DNA from: Zonotrichia leucophrys gambelii
Lineage: Eukaryota; Chordata; Aves; Passeriformes; Passerellidae
Length of the DNA stretch: 64,000 bases
Assembly: GCF_028769735.1 (NCBI RefSeq)
Contig: NC_088171.1
Location: 69,395,216-69,459,215, forward strand
Direction: 5' to 3'
Of this stretch, positions 36,753-49,700 are shown one piece after another (the first letter of the stretch is position 1; every line of letters starts with the position of its first letter). The notes beneath the pieces were generated by a model. That model was not told the DNA's origin. It was given only the letters and a program-made list of their open reading frames with translations, and did not search any database. A program made the position numbers and the translations under genes.

Positions 36753-39299
36753 TCAAGAGTTTGAACAAAAATTTGTGGAAAGATTTTCCCTTTTGAAAGA
36801 ATTAAAAATGCACAATAATGAAAAAGCAAAAAACCAAAGCTCTGCAGTAATCAGCATCCAGGGAAACTACCCAGCCATCTTACAGAATTAAGTAAACAAA
36901 ACAAATTAATTCCCCTTCAGATTTAAAAAAATAAATATAAAAATTCATTATCTTACAGAAGTTCTACACTGAATGAAAAGAAAATTGTAGAAGACCCTGA
37001 AAAAATTTAAGTGTCTCACACAATTCCTGGGATTTCAGGAACATTTGAGTGAGATTGAACATATTTGCATTTTATTTGGAAAAAAAAGAAAGTACGTCAA
37101 GAAGGCTAAATCAAAATTGTCACAGGCATTGCTATTTAAAACATATTTTATTAAAAAATAAAAAAAACCCACTGGCAAGAGTGTAGCAGCATTATTTGCA
37201 CAATAAATACAACAGAAAATTCCTCTAATCTCTCTGCATACAATTTAAGTTCTCAGATTTCAGACAGCATGTTAATATAAAGAATGCCTTGTAAACAGAT
37301 GGTCTCTAAATATGACAGTGCCAATTAAACCTCAGAATTAAGAAAAACAGACACTCACTAAAACACCTTAATGTGAATTAGCTCAATTAAAACCACTTGC
37401 TTGAGGTAACTCTGTTGCTGCTGATGCACTAAGCCCATGCAGCCTGAATGGTTTATATATTCACCATGTAACAGAAAACATGTAAAGAATACTCTCTTGT
37501 TCCACCAGAAAAACCACATCATCAGTTTGCTGGCATACCAGGAAAAGAAAGTTTAACATGAACTAATTTCTTTATTGGTTGTCTAGCATTACAAGCAAGT
37601 ATAACACAGCAGCAGGGAACTACAACAGCACATATACCCTCAGGACTAATAAACATCTGGACTACATTAGCAAAGCTGATCTTGCTCTCACCCTACCAGA
37701 AGATAGTGCATGAAGACTGCACACTAACACATAAATCTTGTAAAAAACAGTGAGAGCTAACTTACAAACAATTTTTCTTCTATCCCAAGTCGTTCCCTCT
37801 CTGGAGCCAGCAGCTTAAATTTAGCAGCGTAATGCAATACAATGAATTAATAGTAGTATGGACTGCAGACAATAATATTTATAAACCTAAATAAACTAAC
37901 CAAATGCTAATTTACTGCCCACTCAGTATTTGATTTGTGTACTATTTTTACATTCCTAGATCCTGAATGTAGGACAGCAACAATGCAAAGTTTTGAGAAA
38001 TTAACTTTTTACTGTGCTAACAGGTTTCAAGAAGTATAAACAACATGAAAAAATATTCTCAGTAGATCCTTACTTTTAAAAAATACACTGCATCTTTGCA
38101 GCTACAAAAGTACTTTTTTCCAAAATACAGCATCTACATGGAGCATTATCTGTGAGAGATTCTAGTGCCAAGTGTATATTTAACCAAGGAAAATAGGAAA
38201 AGAAAAAGTACTACATTATCTTCTTCTACCCAGCAGTAATGACGAAACAGAAGTATAATTAATGGCTTATTACATTTACAACTATATAATAATGTAAAGA
38301 TCAAATATGAAGTTTTAAGGACTTAGTGATGCTTTAATTTTATTTTTTAAAGGATTTTTGTGGGTTCCAACTTTTTGTGCACTGATATTTTGAAGGTGTG
38401 CATTCAGAGGCTATGTGAAATAAAAATGTTTCAGTGGTTTTGTTCACTCCTCTTCTGTTCTAGTGCAGTAAGATCTCACCAAAATAAGAATCTAAAGAAC
38501 ACAGTAAAAGTACAGTTCTTTTTGATATTATTTCTCTAACTCTCTGTAAATCAAAAGCCACCTGCACTGAAGGTTTATCATACTATAGGTTCCTACAGTA
38601 CCAAACAACCAGTACAGTACAAACTTCGACACCATTTTTTGGATTGTTACCTGCAAGCTCTTGGCAAGCAGTGTGTTACAATCTCCATTAAAAAGACAAC
38701 TGAAAAGAAATTTGCCTAAAATAATTTTTTCAATGATATTCAAACCAGTCAATGATATAAAATTTTAAAAGCTGTTTTACCTTCATTCCTAAATTATTAC
38801 CAAACTGAGTGTAAAAATTATTCTGCAATATCCATTGCTCCACAGCTGCCTGGGTTTTTTCCCCCCTCTGAGGTCTGGCAGGCAGAGGTTTCTTGAAGGA
38901 GTCACAGATCTCTCACCTCCCTCGAAAATGCAGCCTCAGCCACTCTGCAATTCTGTCAGCCCAGTGCATCAATTACATGACTTCCAGTAAAGATTTTTAC
39001 AAAAGCTACTGGTGATCAGGGCATTAATATTGTGCCAGTACTTCCTTCAGGGACAAAGAAAATTGTTAACAAGTGACCAATCTTAGGTTAAGTAATTTTT
39101 AAGTGAGATTTTCCATGTTAAGTCAAATGTCAGTCATTACACAGACTTGTTCATATACAACATGTACATGTACATACAACACATACACGATGTATATGAG
39201 CAAGATTGATTAAAACAAAAAAAGACCCGACAAGATGTGCAAGCAGGTGAACACAGCCACTCTGTTTTCCTACCCATTATGTATCTTGCAGTGAATTTT

Positions 39300-39545
39300 C
39301 TCACAGGCTACAATAGCAAGGAAGGCTGATCTGCAGCCTCCTGGCTCTCTGAAGGGCGGCAGACTTCCTCACCAGCCTCAAACACCTTTGAACACTTTTT
39401 CCTGTGCACAGCGGGCCCTTGTCCTGTGCTACAGCCTGACCACCCACTGTTGCTTGTTGACCAAACACACAGTGCCTGGAGCCCGCACCGACACAAGCAG
39501 GATAAGATTCCTTTCAAGGACACCGCGGTGCGAATTTCCATTTGG
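39300..39545. other. CpG-containing, GC-rich patch of unknown nature
   Basis: This stretch is much richer in G+C than the surrounding intron and has about seven CpG dinucleotides within ~210 bp, in a region otherwise nearly devoid of CpG. It includes a 10-bp palindrome caccgcggtg at 39521-39530. A 77-residue minus-strand open frame spans it but matches nothing I know. It could be a fragment of an unrecognised transposable element (the end looks LTR-like) or a regulatory element. Confidence 0.4.
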
Positions 39546-39596
39546 CTAGGCTAGAAATTAGGTGAGCAGGAGAAATTACTAAAAAATTAACCTGCT

Positions 39597-39610
39597 CAGC
39601 AGATGAATAA

Positions 39611-39653
<43 letters not shown>

Positions 39654-39663
39654 CAGATGAATA
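39597..39663. repeat. (ATT)n microsatellite bracketed by 13-bp direct repeats
   Basis: About 13 units of an ATT trinucleotide occupy 39612-39650. The sequence cagcagatgaata occurs immediately before (39597-39609) and immediately after (39651-39663). The bracketing repeat could be a target-site duplication of a retroposed tail or a by-product of slippage duplication. Confidence 0.95.
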
Positions 39664-42600
39664 GAAATTTTATTCTTTTTCTTAAGGTCTTTTTCTTTCT
39701 CACTTGACATTTTATAGTGATCAAGAAGAAAATGGATTGTTTTTCGAGAAAAGATATGAGCATGGAAGATTAAAATTTATAGAAAAAATTGGTTTTGGAA
39801 GATATTTAGAAATGAATGCTTTTAAAAATCTTAAGGCTAGTCTTCATTACTGTAAATGTGTTTATAATGAAACTGTTTTTCAGTTTCATACAAAAAGGGT
39901 AACTGGGCCTATTCTAGTGGTGTTCTAAGTATTTCACAGCCTAAGGATATTCCTTATTGTCAGCCCTTCAGACCAAAAAATTAGGAAACAAGAGCCAAGC
40001 ATTCAAGTTCAGCAGATAAATAAAGATTGCTTCATTTTACTAGCTCCAGCAAACATTAAGATCATCAGCACTTCTGGAAAAACTCATTTTTCCTCCTGAA
40101 AAAGTACTGAAGACTGGAGCAGACACAAAGGTAAAGTCTGACCACTGAAGAGTTTCATTCTATCTTCATTCATAATAATCTTTAAAATTTTGGTTTTAAG
40201 CTCCCTGTGTTGCTTCTTATTCCCAATAGTTACTCTCTTTATAGTACTTTAATATTATTTAAAGTACGATATAAAATAAGAATGCCCTCCGAACTTCTGA
40301 ACATGCCGGATTCTACTAAAATGTCTACATTACAGGAAACTTACAAATACAGGTAGTAAAGGAGGAAAATGAGTCTGCTATCCATTTTTGTACTGATCAA
40401 TTTTTATTCTCACTTTTTTTTTTTTTTAATTAATAACCCATTAAGGGTTTGCTTGACATCTGCTGTCAAAAGGGTATTTCTGCTATGGACAGGGGATGTG
40501 GTTTAGACATGAAATGGCTCCCAGCTGCAAGAATTCTTCTTCCAGATGTACAGTAAGCAAAGGCAATGGAAGAGAACCAGCTGCTAGGATAACAAATTGA
40601 AAAGGCCCTTTTGACACAAGCCTTGCCGGCCTGTCTGATCTAACAAAGATGGATCATTCATTGCAAGGTGAATATAATCTCAGTGTGGCACAGAAAAAAA
40701 GAGCAACATGGTCAAGGCATCCATTTTTCTCTTTCACACCAAGTACAGCTGCTGTTACTCTGGCACAGAAAAACTCTGCAGAATTTTTTTTACAATATTT
40801 GGAGAGCTGAGCATCATACTCAGTGCTGCAAAAATTACAGGTTTTTTCAGCAACAAGAACTAAAAAAAATTATAATAATTTAAAAAAAATCACAAAGACT
40901 GTACTATTAGAGACTGTAGTATCATACTTCTGTTTGGAGAGCTAGCCCTACATTGGGAACTTTAATGGGTTGTGTATTATATATTTTGCAAATCAAAGGG
41001 CAGCAGAAAGATCACACTACAACCATGTCAGTGTTTCCATTTACAGCTTTAGTTTCTAATCAGGTTAGCTATTAACAGGTAGCTTATTTTCAACAATATT
41101 ACACAAAATCTCAAAGATTTGCATCACAGATGAGTGATTTAGGTCACTCGAATCACCATCAAAGGTATTGGCTAAAGTGCTTTTAATAAGAATTTGTAGG
41201 AGTCAGACTTGACAAAGTTTGCAACAACCTGTTAAGAAAGTAAAGATTTCCCAGACAGTTTAATGATAACTGGATGGCAGTTCATACCCATTTTAGTTCA
41301 AAGGATCATGAAACCTACTAAGCCACTATTAAAGTCTAAGCAAATAACCACTGGCCACACAGAAAATAGTCTTAACCTCCACAGATTCTATCCCTTATAC
41401 TTCCATTAAGAATCCCATTGCTTAACTCCTTTTGGCTATCTGCCCAGTGCCTCAGGAAAATTTTAAACTAAACCTCATTTATTTACATTTATTTTCATGT
41501 CATCTTATGTCATTATGTTCTCTATGTTTCCTGCACTCCAACAAATCTGGGAAGCATAAACTGTAGTGAAAAACTACAATTATGATTTAATAATAAATTG
41601 CCAAGTATAGTTGCAATTTAAAAATACGTAAAATCTTAACTGAAGGAATTTAGTATCCAGGTACCAGATCTGAAAGTCCCTAGACGTCTACAAATCAGAA
41701 GATCATATGTCAAAAGCAGCAATTTGGGCTTTAGCCAATACAAGGCATAAAAAACCAGCACAAATCAGTTTACTATTCAAATGTTTCTTAGTAGAAATCT
41801 AATAAATACACTTTTGGGTAAGCATATGCTCTACCATGGTAACCTTTATATTAATGGCTTGAAAAAACACTCTTTTTCCATTTCTTTTCTGTCTCATGAA
41901 TCTCCTTAACATATCTACATACTAAACAACAGCAGCAACCTGGCTTGACCTACTCAAAGTCCTCCCAGTGGACAGAACAGTGGGATATGACTAGATAGAT
42001 AACACTAATTAATCTATGCTTTAGGAAAACTTCATAACTATAACAAAAGTTTCAAAAACAACAAAGGAGCACAACTGCCTATTCCAAGAGTAAGGCAGAT
42101 AGCATTTTAAATTTTCTATTTAATGCAATAAGTCCATATATTTAGAAGCACTACTACATAAGCAGAGCCAGAGCTCTAGCCAATTACACATGGGTCCCAC
42201 ATCTACAGCTGCACCTTTAATGAAAGAATCTGACCATCAGAGAAGCAGGAGAATGCCTTAATACAAAGACAGGAGCAAGGGAGCTTAATGATTCTGGCAT
42301 CCCCTGTACTGCCTCACTATGCCTTTGGCAACACTGTTTGGTCTCTTTGTCCTGGCTACTTATACTTCCGCAAAGGAGGAATTGTGATCTGCCCTCTTAT
42401 CTGCACTTCTACTCACTCCTTAAAACATGTGGGCTTGGAATCAAGCAGTTTCTCACAATACAAATATCCCATGCCTGCATTTTTTTTGCCTCATAAATGA
42501 GGAAAGTCTGCTATAGCAAGAAACAGATAGGCTAAAGGCAATGATGCTTGAGTAACAACAGTCATATTTTAGCACATAATGAAACATTAATCTACATAAC

Positions 42601-45600
42601 ACAAGATTAATCAGCAAACCAACAGGGTTGTTTAGACTGAGGGGAAACACTGCATCCATGCACATACAGAGTTATTCCTCAAGGGAAATAATACACTCCA
42701 AAATGCTGCTGTGTAGTACTTCATACACAGGACTTGAGAGAATTCCCCATCCTACCTGTACCCATTGAAATAAATGCAACTAATTAACTAATGATCAAAT
42801 TGTAGTAGATGATCAATGCCTATTAAAATCAAAGAAATGATTCAATTAAACAATTTGCTGTTGGCAGTTGTCAGCTATTTAAATCACAATGCCAATTATT
42901 TGACAAAGCTTAGCACAGCTGGATATGCTCTCAGTTTTTGGAAATAATATTAACACAAGTTGGATTAACTGGAAACAGACAGTATTGGAAACACACAAGA
43001 TTTGTGTGACCCCTGAAATAAAATATGAGAAAGAACTCCAGGATCATTACAGTCATGTAAACTTGCCACGGTTTCTTCTTTCAGGTTGCGTCAGAAACTG
43101 CACCATGATATGATATTAAATGATACTTTGCACATCTAGGACATAATTCCAATTGCTGAGTATTTCTTACAAAATGGGGTTCATCTCTAGTAATATACAA
43201 GCTCAGAGGTATTTTTTTAAAAAAATCTGTGATAGTAGTGAAGGATGCACACTTAGATCAAAAACACATACTTCATTATCAACCTAAAACAAACATGTAT
43301 TTAAATATATCTTTAATACACAAAGTTCTGATAGCACATTGCAATACCTTGGCATCTAAATTAGCTCACTCCTGTCCTTCAATTTGGAGACCCTTGGAAG
43401 TTATTAACAAGAACACAATCATCAGGTGAGGACCCTAGAGAGGATGTAGAAAACTAGACTGACTTCTTGTCAGTACTGGGGATTTTTCCCGACTGCCATT
43501 ATTATTGTTCTGGATAAAGCAAAATCTCTTACAGACAAGAGGAGAAGATGCTATTTCTATATAAGAAAATGAAAGTATTTCAGATGTAATGACTAATGGG
43601 TCAGCCTTCCTGTTGTGTGGAGACAACTGGAACAATTTTGCCCCATATAATACAGTGTTGACTTGTACTAGTGACTAAATTTGGAGTAAGTTCTTGAATT
43701 TACTTAGGATTGTGTTTTAGCTTGTTTAACAAATAACTGCAGTGTAAGCCTTCCCTTCCTGAATACATCACGGCCAGTAAGTAAAATCTTTTAGAATATT
43801 TGCAGTTTGACAATCATCTGCAAAAATCCTGTCCAGAATGTATAATGGTTTAAAAAACCCCAGCCATACCCAGGTAAGAAAAGCAGACACTGTCTAATTC
43901 AAAATCTATTTAAAGTAGAAAAAAGTCATGTGTAATGACTCAGAGCACAGTTCTCCTTTCAAAACTAATAAAATAGTAGCAAAATACTTTGGCAAAAGCT
44001 CAGCTGAAAGGTGAAAAATTTCACAGAAATGTAAAAATAGATACAATCTGCTACTGAGGTTTAAGTTTACTATGCCGAAAAGTTTTGACTCAATCAGATT
44101 CAGTTGGCAAAAGAACGAAGGTAAGAATAGCCAGAAATAGCTGGTATGCCCAAGGTAGAACTGTAATTGCTGTCTGCTTGTTTCAGCATTCATAATATGA
44201 AAACTACCATTTGCCAGAAACAATGGAAACCTATTCTTTTCGTAAGAATACCAGTCTTATGATCCATCTCTTCCCCCAAATGCTCGATAAACAAAAAACT
44301 AAATATTTTTTGAAGCATGTGTTAAGTGGAAGACTTATATGCTTGAAAATTTATTATAATTTTATCTTAAAAAGGGACGAGGAATTTATGAATGTATAAA
44401 TAACATTTCTAACTTGTTTGAGCTGATTAGATCCCACAGTCTTGCATAACCAAATTGAGCAAATCTCCACACCTTCCCTGTTTGAAAAGCATACACCTAT
44501 TAAAGTAGACTAAAATGCATGCCGTGCCTCTGATCACAACCAGCATTGTTCTACTTGGCAGTTAAAACCAATTCTGCTGAATTCTCTTTTTTCTGTCTCC
44601 TACCTGGTGCATGCCAAAATTAAACATCTGTGGAAAGTTAAAATCATGCTCAGCGACTTTCCTTTGTCCTACTAGATACTAAGTGAGAAATTCAATCAGC
44701 TAGGATTGATTCTTGAGTATTTTAAAATCTGTACAAAAAACTATTACCAGTGAAACACCACATAGAAGGCTGGAAAAAAAGTGGTTGGCATTCAATGAGC
44801 TGTTAGCATTTATTTTATACATGCACAAAATATTAACTATTGATACTTGCACTTGCTGGGCATTCAAGTAATTTAACTTCCCTCTTCTGTGAGTCAAACA
44901 GAGCTGTATCATAATGGCCCCTCTGACATGATGGCTGAGGAAAGCAGTTTTGTCGCAAGAAAAATACCAAATATGTTGAGATTTTTCAAAACGAATATAG
45001 GAATGTTGAAACTTTTTCCACTCATTCACTGGAGCCTGCATATCAGAATTAGAGAGACTACTAAAACAAAAGTATCAAGCACTAAGTATCATCATGTGTC
45101 TATTTGTCTTGCTAAAAAGTGGAAAATGGTCATACAAAATTTTTTAAGTGAAAGAAGAAAGAAGCTTCAAATTATTAACCATGGCTGTTTTCACAAGTGA
45201 GTTTTGCTCCTGATAATGTTGTGAGGCTGGTGGCAGTGCCTCATGAGGGCTTTTGACAAGGAAAGAAGATGGGGTTTGGAAACATTGTAAATGTTGATCA
45301 AGATGCCTGGAAAACAGTGTGGCATTCCAGCTGCTTCCACAGCACTTCACTGTGTAGCAGAACAACGATGGTCTGTGCACACTTTTAAGCTAAAACTTAC
45401 TGACATTGCTGTCACAAGTGATGCATCCTGTGAACTCCTTATCTCATGTCACAACGTGTGCAACAGAGAGCTGCAGAACAACACTGTTCTGCTCTGCAGA
45501 AAATTTACAGCACATTTCTACAGCAGTTCCAACTCAGTAAAACTGTTGTGGTTTCTCAGGAAAAAAAAAAACCACCTTATTTGGCTTGGGATCCGCATAC

Positions 45601-45777
45601 ACTAACACTAAACATGGGAGTTACCTGTAAGCCAAGGGATGCCAGATTCCAATATGCCTATTCATTTCAGAACTGGCAGCAAACTCTGTAAGACTTCTTA
45701 AGAAACAAGGTACTGCTTCTAGTTCCTAATTTGAAAATCCAGTTTTCAGATTTTACTACTAGAAATGTCAGGCCAGC

Positions 45778-45804
45778 AGCCTTCCACCTGCTGGAAGGCT
45801 TTTT
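45778..45804 (+). repeat. 9-bp GC-rich hairpin followed by a T run
   Basis: The arms agccttcca (45778-45786) and tggaaggct (45792-45800) flank a cctgc loop and are followed by tttt. In bacteria this would look like an intrinsic terminator. In this vertebrate intron it is only a short stable hairpin with a possible polymerase III stop-like T run, on the strand opposite EXOC2. Confidence 0.8.
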
Positions 45805-46499
45805 ATACATAGGCCAGTGTGATAGATCTTGTTAATTTGTAGCTAAATTGCAGCAACACCTGCAAGCAATACCTAAACATTTCTTTGAGGAGCAATGTTG
45901 TCGAAGACAGAATATAACTATGTATTCATATCAGTCTAAATAATAACTTTGCCTAAATATCCCTTTTGTCCAGCTCCCAGGTCTGTGCAGATTCAGTGCA
46001 ATCTGAATTTTGAAACTGCACACAAAGAAGAAGAGGACTCCATAATATCATTCACTACATGTTAAGGAATTAAGCATTATTCCACTGTGTCCCAATATCC
46101 CAGGTATCCATATATTAACAGAATATCTTGTGACAAAGTAATCTAACCGGCAGATTCACAGAACAATCCAAACTTGATATGACCTCAAAGAAATGCTTCA
46201 AGAGAACAGTAAACCATGGAGAAATGATTGAAATCTAAAGCATTTGCCATGTAAAGAGCTTAAAACTTATAAATTAAGCAAAAAGAAAACTCCAACTGCT
46301 GTTTTGTGTTTATAACAGAATAAAGAAAAAAAATTAAGTCAGTATTCAGCTTTGTAAAAAGCTATCTAAATTGATGGGGAAAACCTAAAATATCCTCTGA
46401 ACACTACAATCAAATAAAAGGCAATGACAAATTCCTAAATGTCAATGTGTATATATATACATATATCTATATATAAAGATAAAATAAAAATGTATCCTT

Positions 46500-46501
46500 G
46501 C
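46500..46501 (-). promoter_or_regulatory. EXOC2: Non-canonical GC splice donor (GC-AG intron)
   Basis: On the minus strand the exon ends AAAAAG and the intron begins gcaagg. GC-AG introns are the known minor class of U2 introns and usually have an otherwise strong donor, here AG|GCAAGG. The next exon (high end 34897) starts with GC and needs exactly one G from this exon to make Gly, so the boundary is fixed by frame and homology. No GT in the neighbouring bases would give the same frame. Confidence 0.88.
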
Positions 46502-46620
46502 CTTTTTGTTCTTTAACATAGCTCTCCTTACAGTTGTGCATGAGCTGCAGAATCCACTGATGTTGAGCACCAATGCACTGCCAAGCTGGGTCCCCAGGTG
46601 CATGAAGATCAGAAAGATAT
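46502..46620 (-). CDS. EXOC2: EXOC2 exon (about human residues 358-398), followed by a GC donor
   Basis: This 119-bp exon completes Arg (AG+A), then reads [20 protein letters not shown] and [19 protein letters not shown], ending with the single base G of a Gly codon. Human has Ser for Pro in the APGD segment and some changes near the end (KDLK versus KEQK). The acceptor is ttacag. The donor is GC (AAAAAG followed by gcaagg). The reading frame and the next exon, which begins GC to complete Gly, leave no nearby GT alternative. The next intron is the longest complete one in the window. Confidence 0.96.
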
Positions 46621-49597
46621 CTGTAAAATCCAATCCAAAAATCACAGTTCTGACTTGACACACTGAAGGCCTCATTAAAACAGACTAAGCATGTACTAAG
46701 AAATACTTTTACTTTTTTTACATAATTTTAAAAATTCAAGAATATGTATTAAGATATGCTCATATCCACTGCAAACAGAAGTTTTGCATTTGCCCTTCTT
46801 CAATTAGTAAGGAAAAATTCCACCAAAAATTTATAGAAAACAAACTCTTTAATATCATATTAATATGCATTTCCAGTTATGTCTCTTGTAAAGTATGCAG
46901 GAAACCAAACTCTTTATCTGCAAGGTTGCAGCTTAGTGGTCCAGATTTAAGGGCAACTAGTGATGGCATCTCAAGTACATAAAATATAGTATTTTTCTTC
47001 CAATTGATATTATATGATTGTATCATCATGTAATTTTAACAAGTAATTACAGAAGGAATTAATTTCTGGCAGCTCATTAATTTAAGCACATGCATGCACA
47101 AACATATGTAAATCAAGCTCCTGGGCTCTTTGTTTATTTTGGGCTGGTGGTTTTTAGTCCATGCACAGTCTGAAAAAAAAGAAGTGAGGGAGATAACAAA
47201 AAGGATTGTGGCTTCTAAATTGCAGAAGCAAAATACTGTCTGTCTTTAGGGAGAGAGGAGCATTAGAAGCCAGCTGTTGTGATTTTGAAGAGAACACAAA
47301 AAGAATGTGTCTCATGTATGGCATTCAAGACTATCTGACAACAGGACTTCTAAAAGAGTATTTTCAAAAAGTGCTGGCTGCTCTACTGTTTGAGGCACTC
47401 TTATATTTTGCATGAATGAGACTCGGGACAGATTAAAAAAAGTCAAGATGCTTAAGGTGAACTATACTAATAAATTATCTTAAGCAGCGCAGGGAATGTT
47501 CACTCCCTCGCAAAAGCTGTTTTACTACAATAATACCTAATGCTAATTAGGACTGTGTTGAATTCTGTCTTCTTTGACGAAAGTCTGCAGCACTTGAAGA
47601 AAAAATAAACTGTCAAAGTAGGACTGGTTGGATGGATGAGGAAATTATACAACTAACCATTTTGACAGGGTGACATTTATAAATTATGAGCTCAAGTCCT
47701 TTTCAGTGTTATGGGGGCCTTTAGTCTTAGGCACAAAACTAAAAAAGGTATTACCACTGGTCTTGAAATGCGTACATCTACTTGGACGCTAAGTGCTATG
47801 GTAAACTATTTCTGAACAGTATAAAATAATTACCAGTGTGAATACTCTAATACAATGAGAGGAAAATATGAATTGAAGCCTATTTATAAACATTAAACAT
47901 CTGAAAGAGAAAACCACAGTAGGTCGTTTTTTAGGTCTTGGTCAGCCTTCAACTTCAGAGACATACAAAACAAGTGTATCAAGGAAGAAAAAACCCTCAT
48001 AAAAAGGGCAGGATTTATGCAAACTATTTTACAATTTGGATTTTGTTAGTTTCATTTTTGCTGAAGTCCCCTGAAGAAAATCTACTTCATACCTTGCATT
48101 CAGAAAATTTACACTTATATACCCATGTATACTTAGAATAGTGAAACCAATTTAACAATTTTGTCAGCTGGGATTCTCTTGATTCATTAGAACTGAATCA
48201 TTCCACATTCATGCACTCCCTGCTCTGCCTTATTATACTTCTACATGCGGAATACATTTTCTTACATTAACAAATGCTTTTACATCGGCTGGGGTATTTT
48301 TAAAGATTCAATAGTTCAAGGTAAGTGGCTAGAAATGAAAACACCTTAAAAATAACAACCAAAACAACCAACCCCAAAAACTCAAGCAAGAATCAATAAA
48401 ACACAACCAATCAAAAAAACCCCAAAAGAAACCTCAAACGGAAAAGCAGAATCAAGCACATGTACAACTATAAGTGTTTCAAAGAACCCTTAGAAAAGGT
48501 CCTAACACCTGGCTTAGGTTAAACAGCTGCTCTTTAAAGTTTTCAAGCGTCACAGAGAAAAGGAATGGCCAGTGCCACCTTCACAGACATAAAACGCTGA
48601 ACTATTGATCTTAAAAACCAATTCCAATGAACAGGCAATTTTTACAGAGCATCCAGAAGAATGAGAAGCACTCTGCATAAATTCACACAGGTCACTGTGG
48701 TCATAAACTCACGTGATGCAAAGGGACCTAAGACACCAACACCACACTTGGGCCTGTACACACACAGAACACTCAAGACCTTGTGTAGGTGTCTGAATTT
48801 TACAAATGCTTCCTGCACAGCACATTTGGTCTGGTTTTTTTTTACGATAACTGATAAAAACACTGAGATTGTCAAGACACACCAGGATGCCCTGGCAGCA
48901 TCCAAATCTCAAAAGCTTTCTAAATAAAGCCATCAAATATTCCGGAGCACTCTAAAGTTTGGCACCAACAACTGAAAAGTTGAATCATCAGCTCATCTCA
49001 GCAGCCCTACAACAGACATCAGATTTGTGAAAAATAGATCATCTGTAAATGTTAATGAAAACTGGGAAACTGGTTCATGTTCATGAAATACAAAGGAACT
49101 TCATTGTTAAGGCTGAGCAATAAAAGAGCCAATATCACTTTCAAACAACAGAACAGTCTGCATTAAAGCCTCCCTGTCATCTCTCTCAGGATGATTCCAT
49201 TTCAAGGTCAAGTCAAACTGAAGCATAAGACAAGTTAATAAGGAATCTATTTTGAGGTATGCAGACTAGGACTGGTCATTTCAAACACAGCTTGCAATAT
49301 GTGAGTTTAGAGAATGCAACAAAATCTCAACATGCCTTCTAAATTTAAAAAATCAAATTCAAATCTCAATTATGCTGCACTAAATTGTTCTCATTCAAGA
49401 ACTGGTTTTCAGTCCTTCAATAAACAATCCAGTACCATTCTATTGCCATTATTTATATAATCATGAAGTCTCAAAATACTCACATCTTTAAAATCAGTAT
49501 TTAAACCACACTAAAACTAGTCACTATCCTATTTAGGAAACATTTAAATACACATTAAACACCATATGTCTGATGAAGCCACTAGGCAAACGATTAC
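46621..49597 (-). other. EXOC2: EXOC2 intron, 3.0 kb
   Basis: It contains a conspicuous A/C-rich stretch at 48345-48430 with few G or T. Otherwise ordinary AT-rich intron. Confidence 0.92.
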
Positions 49598-49700
49598 CTT
49601 ATATAACGTTTCTGATCATGCAATGTTGACGGAGTTTCAAGCAGCTTATCCAACAAAAGTTCTCGTAAAGCTTCAATTCTGGTTTCAACTTCAGCATAAT
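49598..49700 (-). CDS. EXOC2: EXOC2 exon (about human residues 324-358)
   Basis: This 103-bp exon completes Tyr (T+AT), reads [20 protein letters not shown] then [13 protein letters not shown], and ends with AG of an Arg codon. The acceptor is cctag and the donor gtaatc. The sequence is a long amphipathic helix with regularly spaced Leu residues, typical of the exocyst rod. A 63-residue plus-strand open frame overlaps it, but it is an antisense shadow with no independent support. Confidence 0.97.

Larger units (their letters stand above)
34898..46501 (-). other. EXOC2: EXOC2 intron, 11.6 kb, GC-AG type
   Basis: The longest complete intron here. It holds the CR1 fragment (35805-36040), the dyad at 36714-36752, the CpG-rich patch (39300-39545), the ATT microsatellite (39597-39663), a 14-base T run at 40414-40427, and the GC-rich hairpin at 45778-45804. 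Several open frames of 70-113 residues, notably 44889-45605, resemble no known protein. Confidence 0.9.

Noticed and set aside
39704..39928. 74-residue plus-strand open frame after the ATT microsatellite
   Set aside because: Lys/Phe-rich translation of AT-rich DNA with no recognisable domain. Treated as chance.
44889..45691. Cluster of plus-strand open frames (103, 104 and 81 residues)
   Set aside because: No homology recognised, frames overlap in different phases, and the composition is like nearby intron.
46441..46480. AT dinucleotide-rich tract (gtatatatatac-like) as a possible regulatory site
   Set aside because: Short, imperfect and common in AT-rich introns. No supporting context.
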